A stretch of 64,000 bases of DNA, taken from positions 128,308 to 192,307 of the forward strand of contig JAVSML010024012.1 in assembly GCA_038503035.1 (NCBI GenBank), given 5' to 3'. The stretch's first letter is position 1. Every line of letters begins with the position of its first letter. The translations under genes were made by a program, and so were the position numbers. Shown piece by piece: positions 1 to 10,373 of this stretch. This DNA is from Crocodylus rhombifer (Eukaryota > Chordata > Crocodylia > Crocodylidae). The notes beneath the pieces were generated by a model. It was given only the letters and a program-made list of their open reading frames with translations, was not told the DNA's origin and did no database searches.

Positions 1-47
<47 letters not shown>
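1..47. repeat. (TG)n microsatellite
   Basis: An uninterrupted TG dinucleotide run begins at the first base, so the true array probably extends left of the window. It lies in what should be intron 3 of SLC1A3. Confidence 0.97.
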
Positions 48-49
<2 letters not shown>

Positions 50-1931
50 CTAGTACTTGCAAAACTACCTGACCTCTACTACAATCTGGTGCATTTCAAA
101 TTGCTTCTTGGCCCAATGGGCTGAGATGAAATATGAGCACCGAGGTTGGTGGTAATCATCTCTGGCAGGCATAATTTAAAAGCCTCAATAGTAGAGGTGA
201 CTTTTTCATATAGACAGAAACATCCCAACTACACCTTCAGTTTGATGGTGGAGGCTAACTAAGGAGAGACGGTAGAGTCCATTACAGCACATTATTGCAC
301 TCAGTTGCTCTGCTGGACTTGCCCATGTCCTGTCAAGCACTAACATTTTCTTAGGATCTGTACTTTCTTTTGTTTGCTCATGAAATGGAACAGCACACAA
401 TTAATTTTGAATTAATCTGGGGGAAAAAACCTACTGAAATGTATAATCCAGCTATTAAAACTTGTAGCCAAGTAAAGAAGAGGGGAGACTGGAGATATTC
501 TGGAGCAGCTTGCCTTGTGAACATACCTCTTCCAGAAGTGTCTCCACACAGCAAGACCCTGTGCAATGTCTTTTGTGTGAACGGAGTTTTCATCACCTGT
601 ATTAATTTTAGCAGTGTTGAATTAACATAATCCTGAAGCTTCACTTCTATGTACTTGAAGGCATTAACATTACTGTACTGCTTTGCTATTTTACTACCCA
701 CCTTTCTGTTGTTCAATTTGTGATTTAAACCTGGAATGTATTACTGCTCTTGTCTTTATTTGGGCTTTTTCCTGCAAGGTGCTCAGTACTTTTAATGCCT
801 ATTGTCTTTAATTCTCCATCAGTTAGAGTTAATGCCCAGCCCTCCCAGGAGAACCTCCACACCCATCAGGATAAAGCTTCAGAGTGTAGTCATGATTACA
901 CTGAAACAAAAATCCACTGGCTTTATCTAGCTAATGGCTTTCTCTTAGATTTTTTCCTTTGACCTTGCATAGTATTATTCATTTCCAAATACCTTAATCA
1001 TCACCCGCAGACTAAATGGTTCTTATGGTCTGAAGCTGTGAGTGTACTCACCCCTGGCACTCAAGATATGAGGGGCTGGGAGTGGTCCTTAAAGACTACT
1101 TTATTAGGGGACTAGTGAAAGACAAACTAAAATAAAATTAGGGCAACACTCCTGAATCAACAGTTGGCAGTCCTGCTGTTCCACCACAGGGGAGCTGAAA
1201 AACCATTAGCACCAAAAAGACCCTCTGTTTTTGAACACTGTAGCTGAAACCCTAAGGGGAAATGTAGTCAAAATATGTATTGAAAAGTGTTCATTGCCAA
1301 TTTTATCCTAAAACATGGGTCTAGTATCAAATTTAAACAGTCCCAGGAAGTCACTTTCTGGTCATCTGCATATTCAGTATTCATGAAGACCAGAAATCCT
1401 AGTTTGCTATCTAAACTAATATATAACCAGGGAGTGGTTATGGCTTTAAAACTTAAACATAGATGCTGTCTGGTGATTTATATATCAAAACAATGTTTAC
1501 AGCAGCTTTACTTTTTTAAGAAGTAAAAAGGTAAAAATGTTTAAGGCAAAATCTTTGCTGTTTTGCATAAAATGTCATTTATTTTATTGTAAGAGAGGAA
1601 ATAAACATCCTATTTTCTCGAACATGTTAATGGGAGGCAAAAATGATCTGAGAACTTGGACTTTGACACAATTATTCTGGTATAAAGTAAGGAGCAGACA
1701 CACAACTTGGACCTACACCAGTGTACTTGAATCTAGTGTAGAATTCCTTGAGGAAGAATTCAGGGTAAAACTACCCCAATGTGTTACATGTGTAAATTAC
1801 AGAGTAGGTGTCATGTGTCAATTTACCCTAAGGTAGTGTTTTGTTTAAAGCAAGCAGCCCATTACCTAATCTCCATCACCTCAAGGCAAGATGTGGCCAA
1901 CTGCACAGTGAGATAGCTGCTTGTCTGTACA
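48..1931. other. Intronic sequence, no gene seen (SLC1A3 intron 3, part)
   Basis: This is AT-rich single-copy-looking DNA. Open frames are short, reach at most 112 codons, and overlap on both strands without any recognisable domain. I looked for the upstream SLC1A3 exons, which should encode TM1 and TM2, and did not find them here. The stretch is assigned to the intron because the first recognised exon (7209) starts with an acceptor site. Confidence 0.6.
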
Positions 1932-2469
1932 CAGGCAGTCCTTGACTTAAGACATTTTGAGTTACACCAAACGGCACTTACAACATTTATAAATTGACAC
2001 CATTTCAACTTTACAATGCTTGATCCGACACAATGCAATGCCGCACCAGTAAACAAGTTCACTGTGTCACCCATCTCCCTAGAGAACATCTGCCCAAACT
2101 TCCTTGGACACTTCTTTTAAGAAAGCAAAAAAGGCTTCAGAAAAACCTGCAGCCAAGTCTCCTGAAAAGAGTCCAGCCAAGAGCCCTTCAAAAAGTCCAG
2201 CAAAGTCACCTCAAATAAGTCCTTACAAATCAATCTGATTGCTATTTACAATATAAATACATTAATGTAGCTGTATTACTCAACTATAATTGATTGAATA
2301 CAAAATTCTGGGTTATTTTTGGTGAAAATAGGGTATTGGGCCTTGGTTCAGGAACCAATCCCCCATTTATAATATTGTTCCTATGGGAAAATCGGTTCGG
2401 AGTTACAATGTTTTGACTTAAAACACGGTTTTCAGGAGCCAATTTTGTCATAAGTCCAAGGACTGCCTG
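1932..2469. mobile_element. Tigger/pogo-like DNA transposon remnant (MITE-sized)
   Basis: The element is bounded by inverted termini of about 23 bp. The left end begins CAGGCAGTCCTTGACTTAAG. The right end, reverse-complemented, reads CAGGCAGTCCTTGGACTTAT. The right flank is TA, as expected for a Tc1/mariner-type TA target, but the left flank is not cleanly TA. Ends starting CAG followed by a diverged AT-rich interior are known from Tigger-type elements. Inside, on the + strand around 2100-2238, lies a short open stretch with repeated Ser-Pro-x-Lys units ending at a TGA (see findings). No complete transposase is present. The family name is an inference from the termini. Confidence 0.6.
2117..2238 (+). 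pseudogene. Open stretch with SPxK repeats inside the Tigger-like element
   Basis: Read in the frame of AAG AAA GCA AAA AAG, the sequence gives a Lys/Ala/Ser start followed by SPEK, SPAK, SPSK, SPAK and SPQ units, ending ...YKSI and a TGA stop. SPxK repeats are typical of histone H1 tails and other basic DNA-binding tails. In this position it may be the remains of a transposase or a low-complexity linker, or simply a degenerate AAG/CCA-rich repeat. There is no proper start context, and the stretch is only about 40 residues long. Confidence 0.3.
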
Positions 2470-3499
2470 TACTCCTGATCCCAGTGTAGTTTACAACAGA
2501 ATATAAAGCTGATATAAATCACACCAAGGCAAGTGTGTAATGGTTCTGGGGCCTGAAACTGAGATTTCCCACATGAAAGCATCAGCTGGGGACTTATCCC
2601 AAATTAATTTTTAAAATTAAATCAATGAGTCAAATCTGCTTCTACTGGCATCATGCTGATAAAGCTCCTCAGCAGAAACAAAATCTATCCCAAGGAAGGC
2701 AGCTACCTGTCTGATAATAGGAAACACTTTTTTTTACTCCCTAACAGAAGAAAAAAATGAAATCCAAATACCTAACTCAACTTCTAAGCATCATTCCAGA
2801 TTTGCAAACTGTGGTTTGTTTAAGGGTAATAGGTGCAAAAAAAATCTATCATTTTAAAAGTTGGTTACTAAGGACACATAAGCAGTGATCAACTTTACAT
2901 ACATTGAAGTCTGAATCAAGGTATTCAGAGCTGAATCAAGGTACGCCTTAAGTGGTTTAAGGAACTGGGGTCTAAAGTGTACCAGCTGCTAACCAGGAGT
3001 GAGTCATTCTTATTGCAAATTTTCTGTTAAGTTTTTCAATTAGCCTTTTGAGAGGTGAGCATAAATGTAACAGGTCAAAGGCAGAAAGGTGTCCTTGATG
3101 GGCTCTGGTGTACTGCCACATTGAAGCTAGGTAGACTGAAACCTCAGATTTTTAATGGCTTATTACCTTCAACAGTGCAGGGTTTGCCAATCCATTGACT
3201 GATTCAGATTCACATTTTAGCTCAACACTAGTTGAGGGAAAAGGGAAACAGCATTCCAAAATTACATTTGCTGCATTAATTCTTGCAATATCGAAGAGCA
3301 GTCTACAGCTCCAAAGTCACTAACCATAAGAGCCGTAAGGATCTATATATGTATGTGGTGTTACTGAGGAGAACAAAAATGATCTCATATTTAATCATGT
3401 CTTTTTTGGTTCTTTACCTTATCCCATTACAATACTACATATTAATTTATTCACATCATAGATTAGGTTAATGACCCCTTCTTGCCATTATTAAGAAAT

Positions 3500-3660
3500 A
3501 TCAAATAATAGTAATGCAACAGCACTCGAGCAAATTACAGTGCAATTGGCCTGCGCTCATTTATTATGATCAGATTGGGTAAGGAATAAAATAACGGTTG
3601 CATAGCAATCATTTCTGTAATAGATGTAATCTATATGCAGTATAGGCCACAATTAATTAC
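3500..3660. promoter_or_regulatory. Candidate conserved non-coding element (motif impression only)
   Basis: This block lacks repeat signatures and is rich in homeodomain-like cores (ATTTATTATGAT, CAATTAATTACAGG). It also has a CAGCACTCGAGC patch and an ATAACGGTTGCATAGCAATC stretch. Such composition is common in vertebrate enhancers, but without an alignment it is only a guess. It would lie in intron 3 of SLC1A3. Confidence 0.2.
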
Positions 3661-5914
3661 AGGCCTTTTGTTTCTCTTTCCATCTTCTCTTTCTCACTCT
3701 CTTAATAACTGTACTTCTTGCTACCTTTCCTAGTTCCCAGAACACTTTGTTCAACTTCCTCTGTAGCATCCTTGTCAGAGACTGATGCAGCACCTTGCCT
3801 TGTGTCCCAAGAACTCTGAAAAATGGTTTGTTATGGCTTTATTTAGGCCATGGTGTGATTCACACTCATTTCTGAAAAGAACAGGGAGAAAGTAGGTGAC
3901 GGGAAGGGGAGTGCAGGTTTGCTTTTGGTCGTACGGGCTTCTTTTCCCCTGGCGCACCGTTCCCCGTCCGCTGTGCATTTGAGTGTATGTCTACCATCCC
4001 TATTCAGCGGTGTGTGCAATTGTGTGGGTCTGTACTGTTCCCATTCAGCTGTGTGTGCACGTGTGTGTAGATTACAGGCACTCTGCTCATGGTTGCCTTG
4101 GCAACCGCAGGGCATCATTGTCTGTGGTGGCACTGAGAGTTTCCCAGGCCCACTGAGGACAGAAGAGGGGGGAGAATGGAGAAAGAGGAAGACAGAGGAG
4201 AGATGAGATGGCAGAGATGTTGAAAGCCAGCAGCCATGTGGGAGAGAGAGCTACACGCTGTATTAAAGGGGCACATACATCGCCACAGAACAATGGGAGC
4301 TTTTGCTGGCTTTCTGTGAAAAGAAAGAATATGTACACAATGGCCTGTGACACGTGAAAGCCTCAGAGCTAACTTTATTGCTTCACCATTATGGACCCTG
4401 CCAGAGACCTATTCAGCCTGAAGAACTCTCTTCAACCCTTAAGCCCCAAGGAAAATAGAAGCTTTCATTCTCTCTTGTTTTAAAAACAGATCTAAATTTT
4501 TTTAAGATAATTTTTGCTGTCAGCATGTGGAAAGCTCTTGAAGACTCAATTCTGCAAGGTGCTGACTGCCTGTTGTGAAGCGTTGAGTGTCCATAGCCCC
4601 TGTTGACTCTTGTGGGAGCTCACAATGCTCAGCATCTCCTAGGATTGGCCTCATCTCCACACCACATAGCAAAACACAAGCTGTTGTTAATATTTATGTA
4701 TCTGACCCTGTCCTGAACACTTGCTGTTAGCACTCCCCACAAGCAGCTAAAGGACAGAAGGAGGGACGAAGCAGTCACCCATCCTTACTTCAAGCTAGAA
4801 TATCATTTGCATGAAAAAGAAGAGCAGGAATGAAACTGGAACAACTCAGATAAGAAATAAAGGCACGAGCCCAGAATCAGAGATCAGGAGGGAAAAGAGC
4901 AGGTGTCCCGTTTACCCTACCCAGGTTACACTACTGTCATAGGGGCTGATCTGGTAAAGTGCTGAGCAAAGCGAGCATCACCTGGAAAAAGTTCACTGCC
5001 CCTTCACTGCCCTTTATTGTCATTGACTCTGGAAGGTGACAGCCCCCAAACTTTAGGTCACTGGTTCAAAGAGGGTATATCACTTATCACAACATCAAAG
5101 TCTGGAGCAAAAGTCCAAAGGTTCAGGGGTGCTCATCATCAAGGCACCAGAAACAGCAAGATATCTGCTGACAGAGGGCACAACAGAGTCTATAACAATT
5201 CTTAGTTAAATTGCAGAGGAAATAAAGAAATACAGGGCACATTGCTTCTAGTTCACAGACGTGGAAGCATGTTTTTCTTTTACAATATATATATATAAGC
5301 CACATTTTGAAACATTTGACTTGAGTAATGAATGTAAACTCATACTTCATCTTGTTAATTACAGTTACAGTACTTGCTGAGGAGTTAAAATAATCACAGC
5401 TGGTATAAAACTTACAGGTATTCATTTGGACTGAAAAGTGCCAATTTCTGAGCTTATGTTTACATTAAACTAGGATGAACATTTGCATTATTTTATGAAA
5501 TCTTAATATAGTAAAAAAACCCATATTCTTAGACAAAAGGGTTTTCACAATCTATTTTCTGTCTATAACAATAATACTTTATACTTAATGGTACACAATG
5601 CCATCTTCCCAGGACCTAAAATCATACAAACATTAGTGACTTAAGCTTTATAATATTCATGTAACCTATCAGAGGTTTACAGATGAAGGATATAAAGCTT
5701 AAGAGTTAGAGGTCAAATATTCCAAAGCATGGATTTCCACTTAATGGCTCAATTTTTGCCTATATAATGCTGCCCTTGCATTACAAATAAGAACCTAGAC
5801 AATGTAGTTAAAGCCTAGTGAATTCCCTTTACAGTTAAGTTGTGGTACAGATCTTACAGGCACAAATGCCTTCCCACAAAAGTGGGAGGCACACCTCAGT
5901 TGAGATGAACATTC

Positions 5915-5995
5915 AGACAAAAGTGGCTTGACCAAATTCACTACAGAAGTATCTGGCTGAGCCAGGAGTAGGACCCTGGTTTATTTCTGATCTCA
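5915..5995 (-). repeat. Probable MIR/tRNA-SINE fragment, reverse orientation
   Basis: The phrases GTGGCTTGACCAAATTCACT, CTGAGCCAGGAGTAGGACCC and GGTTTATTTCTGATCTC follow the order of the reverse-complemented MIR core and tRNA-related region (gtgacttgcccaaggtcaca, ...gccaggattcaaacccagg). The match is diverged. The preceding 5600-5720 may belong to the same copy. Confidence 0.35.
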
Positions 5996-7208
5996 GTTAC
6001 ATCAATGCATATTTAGAGCCATTTCCCCTGTAACTCCATATTACACATTTTTCTACAGTAATTCCAATAACTAATTATAATATAGATTGTTATAACAATG
6101 AGACATGATATACATTTTAAGAAAGCGTTTGGTTTAACATTTGGATTATGGTTCAAGTTTTACTTTGACATATTATTTGTGTTCATTTATCTCACATTCA
6201 TAGGCAGTCCCATGGCTATAAGAGGCAGCATTACTCCTGTTTTGAGATAACTGGGCTCACCTTCCAAATGCAGGCTGTGAGGTCACTTGCCCCTTTAAAT
6301 GGTGAGGAAAGAACCACGCATTTCAAGAGCTATGGAGTATCCCCACATGTGCCATTTCTGTGGTCCTCAAGAGGCATTCTTACTCTGAGCCAGAGTTCCT
6401 CCTGAGCCTCCTGTGGCTGAACAGCTCCTTCACTTAAAAACCACAGTGCAGCCCTGTTTGTGCAACTTGGTCAGCAAATGATTAAGTAGATGCCACACTG
6501 AGCACCCTGGTATCCACATTAAATCAGATTGCTCTAAGATCAGCCAAGAATCAGGATTAATGTCTCAACTTTTGGGAAGCTTGCAAAAGACTCCAAATGT
6601 TTATTCATACAACAGCAGGGATTTTCTGAATTGAATGAATGGCACGATAATCTATTTGAAACTCCCATGGCTTGGGCCAGAGGTAAATCCAGGTCATTGA
6701 ATGAAGACCTTAAAAAACTACTCACCATATGCACAAAACTCTCATAAACATACCAGTTTTAAACAGTGAAAATAATTTATTCAGATGGTTAATCAGAGTG
6801 CACTCTGTGATGGCTTCCCTGCTATTACAGATAAAGTGCAGCAGATTTCTATGGAGCATTTTTGGATTATGTTATATCTTTTCTCTAAAACTAAATATGA
6901 AATATAGGCACTGCCATAGGATCAGGCCAGTGGTCTCTCTAGTTTAGCATCCTATCTCCAACAGTTGTTAATAGGCAATAATTCATAGGAAAATATAAGC
7001 TTACTAGTCAAATCTGTAAGAACAAGCAAATTATGGGAGGGAATACAAAGGCAAAGAACAACACAGTGGTTTTACTGGGCCCATGCACTGAGTAGCTTTG
7101 AATATGTTGGCCATCCAAACTTCCCACAAAGCCATATTCAGGATACTGAGTTTACAATCTTTTCTCACACTTGTATGAGGTGAATGTCCTTGTGCTTAAA
7201 TTTATTAG

Positions 7209-7413
7209 GAATTGCTGCCCTGGATAGTAAAGCATCAGGGAAGATGGGAATCCGAGCTGTAGTCTACTACATGAGTACAACGATTATTGCTGTACTGATT
7301 GGTATTATCATTGTGGTCATCGTCCACCCTGGGAAAGGTACAAAGGAAAATATGCACAGAGAAGGCAAAATTATGCATGTGACAGCAGCAGATGCCTTTC
7401 TTGATTTAATCAG
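7209..7413 (+). CDS. SLC1A3: SLC1A3 exon 4: EAAT1/GLAST, end of TM2 and TM3
   Basis: This exon encodes the peptide starting [18 protein letters not shown] and ending in [10 protein letters not shown] recognise it as excitatory amino acid transporter 1, the glial Na+/K+/H+-coupled L-glutamate and D/L-aspartate symporter of the plasma membrane. The acceptor is ...TTTATTAG|GA, so the first glycine codon is split. The donor is ATCAG|GTGGGT, leaving AG of an arginine codon, which the next exon completes. The length of 205 bp fits the vertebrate SLC1A3 gene structure. The segment [20 protein letters not shown] is the strongly hydrophobic TM3. The loop [14 protein letters not shown] that follows it is a hallmark of EAAT1. 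Upstream exons with the initiator Met and TM1 are outside the window. The assignment to SLC1A3 rather than SLC1A2 or SLC1A1 rests on near-identity with the human protein as I remember it. Confidence 0.97.
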
Positions 7414-8670
7414 GTGGGTATGGATATAATATTGCACATTTTCTGTAACAACAGCAACAACAGTAATATTTAGAGGTGCTCTACCAAGAAAAGCCTTAGA
7501 GGGTGACTAGATAAACTAGCAACACTTCTTTTGGAGCAGGTGATTCCAACATTGACATACAATACAGAGGATCACATATTTACTTTCCAACAAGGCAGCA
7601 GCTGAACAAAGCAGCCAAGAAAGAAATTATTTTTAATCTTCAAAGCAGTATTGTATCTACAGATTCATGCTCTAACCACCCACACAGGTTTCTTCTTTCC
7701 TTCTGCAGTATAGCTCTGTCCTACCACCAAGATCTTTTCCTCTACTCTACAACAAAATCCCATAGATTTCTTACTCCACATAAGACCATAATTTATCTAT
7801 TCATCCTAATTTTATGTCGTAGCCCCTAAACTGGGGCTAAATGCTCTGTTCTGCTCAGATTGCATGGAGAGGAGAAAATTCCAAGGGAAAGTGAATAAAA
7901 TGCATGCAAGGGGGAAGCCAAGACTTAATAACCTGCTTCCTTCTATCCCAAAGCAGCTTGACAGTCGTATGTTCCACAAGGGTAAGACGAAGCAGGGAAG
8001 GAAGTATCTATCTGAGCCCGGTGGCTTTTCCACAGAGAAATCCACTGGAAGCTTATGCTTTGTTTAGCCCACTGGAAGGATCATAGAGGACAGACGTGGA
8101 GGGAGGCCTCCAAGAGACGTGCTGCCAGGAAGGGGGACTCCAGAAAGGAGCACGAAGAGATTTTCACCCATACGCAGACTCCTCCAAAGGTGCCAGATGC
8201 TTCTGTGAAATCAAAGATTCAAACCTTAGGGATACATATTGATTATTGCCCTTTAGCAAGCTCCGTTAGGCTCACTAGATTGGGTGACTGTCAAAATCTT
8301 TCATTTGAAAACTCAAAGTTAATTAAATACTTAGCAAACTTTATCCATCCCAAGAGCATATTAATAAATACAAAATTTGAGCCAGTAAGCATTGTTCATT
8401 TGGAAGTGGCTCCCCCTCCCCACATTCTGTTTCATAACTGGCTGTTATATATCCCTAGCCCCACAGATCTTGCCTGGCTGATCCAAACCACCCCTCACAT
8501 TTTATGCAAAAAGGCTAATGATGCTAATACTACCTGTGAGGTTTTAAGTCACTATAACATTTGCACCTTTTTCTTCTTACCAATCCTCCAAAAATTGGTT
8601 TATTCCTCTTCGGCTATGCTACTTTAAAGTGATTTAATATTTCTCATGTTATTTTCTTTCCCTTTCACAG
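7414..8670 (+). other. SLC1A3: SLC1A3 intron 4
   Basis: A 1.26-kb intron lies between donor GTGGGT and acceptor CCCTTTCACAG. I see no repeat that I can name. It contains a 190-codon open frame on the + strand (8055-8627) with no recognised domain, discussed under findings. Confidence 0.9.
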
Positions 8671-8713
8671 AAACATGTTCCCTCCAAACTTGGTAGAAGC
8701 CTGCTTCAAACAG
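8671..8713 (+). CDS. SLC1A3: SLC1A3 exon 5: 43-bp micro-exon
   Basis: A very small exon encodes the second part of the split Arg codon followed by NMFPPNLVEACFKQ. The flanks are CTTTCACAG|AAACATG and AAACAG|GTAAAA. Short exons are missed by ORF searches, and this one was found by extending the EAAT1 peptide. The motif FPPNLVEACF is shared by mammalian EAATs and links TM3 to the TM4 region on the cytoplasmic side. The exon joins in phase to the preceding DLIR and to FKTNY of the next exon. Skipping this 43-bp exon would shift the frame. Confidence 0.96.
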
Positions 8714-10373
8714 GTAAAAATGTGTTGTTATATGCAACTGAAATTCTACTATGGCAGTTTTAATGTCGTAAGCTAGGACATTGTTCTGGTTGTTATTATA
8801 TTATAAATAAAATTATGATACATGTCATGCAACAAATTAGACGCTGAAATATTGTTAATTTTTTTTTTTAGTAACAACCAATGATTTTGCTAGTCTTTAC
8901 AGCAGCAATGAATCTTATACCTAATTTCAATGGTTAGCCAAAGAAAACCACTAAAACATGGGTTTTGTTTTCATTCATTTGTGCTGGGATACTTACCTAA
9001 GCCAGAAAACTAAAAAATTAGAATTGTTCCATGTTTGTCAAATTCACAAGCCTAAAACAAACACAGGTAAAATCACTAACTCTGTGGCAGGAACACCAGA
9101 AATATTACTTCTTCAATATTCAGTACCTCTACCTATAAACTGCCTCTCATCAACATTCCTGTTAAAAAAGTAGCCAATTAAATTGCCCTTAAAATGGGGA
9201 AAGACAGTAATATTGTAAGCCTCTAAACATATGCATGTCATCCTCGTATCAAGGGACTGCTGGCACTAACAAGACATATGTATGTTGCCAGTGATTGGAT
9301 AGCTTCTTTTAGATACTGATCTTCACCTTGAACTGGGGATGGGCAAAATATGGCCTGTGGGCTGGATCCAGCCTACCAAGCCATTCTATCCAGCCCACAG
9401 GGCCCCTAAAATATTTAGAAAACTGTTAACTAAGTGTGGCTGCCTGTCTAAGGCTCCAGCAATGGCAGGACCCAGGAGGAGCCAGCAGGAAGACCCAGTA
9501 GCAGGACCCAGGGGTGGCAGGATCCAGCAGCTGCAGCACCAAAGCCCACCCAGCCCTGTCCCACCCCCAGCACACAACTGGAAGCTTCTGCCTAGGAGAG
9601 GCTTCTGACCTGGGGCTGTTCTTCCACCCTCCCTCTGTCTGGGAGTGAAAACTCAGCTAGGAAGGAGGGAGAGGGAAGGGTTGCAAGCAACCGCCCCAGT
9701 CCCCAGAGCCGGGCCAGGACAGGCTGGCTCCTAGTCCATCCTGAGGTCCTGGCTATGCAGCCAAGAACCACATGGTGAGTGGGCAGGTGTGAGGGGAGAA
9801 GCAGCAGTGGGAGGTGGGAAGGTGGGGAAATGACAGTGGCAGTGGTGGCAGGTAGGGTGGGAAGTGGAAGTGAGTAGGCAGGCAGAAGCACAGTGACAGC
9901 TGGGCAGGAGTATGGGGCCCGTACCAGTGCCAAGTCCAGAGCTGGTGGGGGCCCAGAGCAGGACAGCAAGAGCACGGAGCCTGGGCTGGCAGGGGCTCTG
10001 CCTGCCACCGGCCATGAATGCCCCAAGGCCTCACCACCTGCTGCTGTTGCTGCTGGCAGAGACTCTGGGCAATGGGGGGGCATGTTTTTAATAATAGTAA
10101 TAATAGTAATAGAAGTAGGGTCAGAAGGGACCTTATAGATCTTCAAGTCCGACCCCCTGCCAGGGCAGGAGAAAAAACTGGGCTCAAATGATCCCAGCTA
10201 GGTAGGCATCAAGCCTCCTCTTAAACACCCCCGGGGTAGGAGCCAGGACCACTTCCCTTGGAAGTTGGTTCCAGATCCTAGCCGCCCTGACTGTGAAGTA
10301 GTTCTTATGGATGTCTACTCTAAACCTCCTCTCCAACAACTTGTGGCCGTTGTTCCTTGTTATGCCAGGGGTG

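Larger units (their letters stand above)
2470..7208. other. Intronic sequence, no exon seen (SLC1A3 intron 3, part)
   Basis: No exon is recognisable between the Tigger-like remnant and the 7209 acceptor. The longest open frames are about 100 codons and look random. The stretch includes a candidate conserved element (3500-3660), a GT-rich patch near 4000-4080 and a probable MIR fragment (5915-5995). The end, around 7170-7208, is the acceptor region of the first recognised exon. Confidence 0.55.

Noticed and set aside
3919..4206. 95-codon plus-strand frame near a GT-rich patch
   Set aside because: Equal-length frames on the opposite strand and low-complexity VCxxVG text argue against coding.
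1..7208. Upstream SLC1A3 exons (TM1/TM2) within the window
   Set aside because: I looked for the expected peptide text before the 7209 acceptor in all frames and found none. These exons must lie to the left.
9592..10146. 184-codon minus-strand frame
   Set aside because: Low-complexity Pro/Leu/Thr text in GC-rich hAT interior next to the CR1 tail, with parallel frames on both strands.
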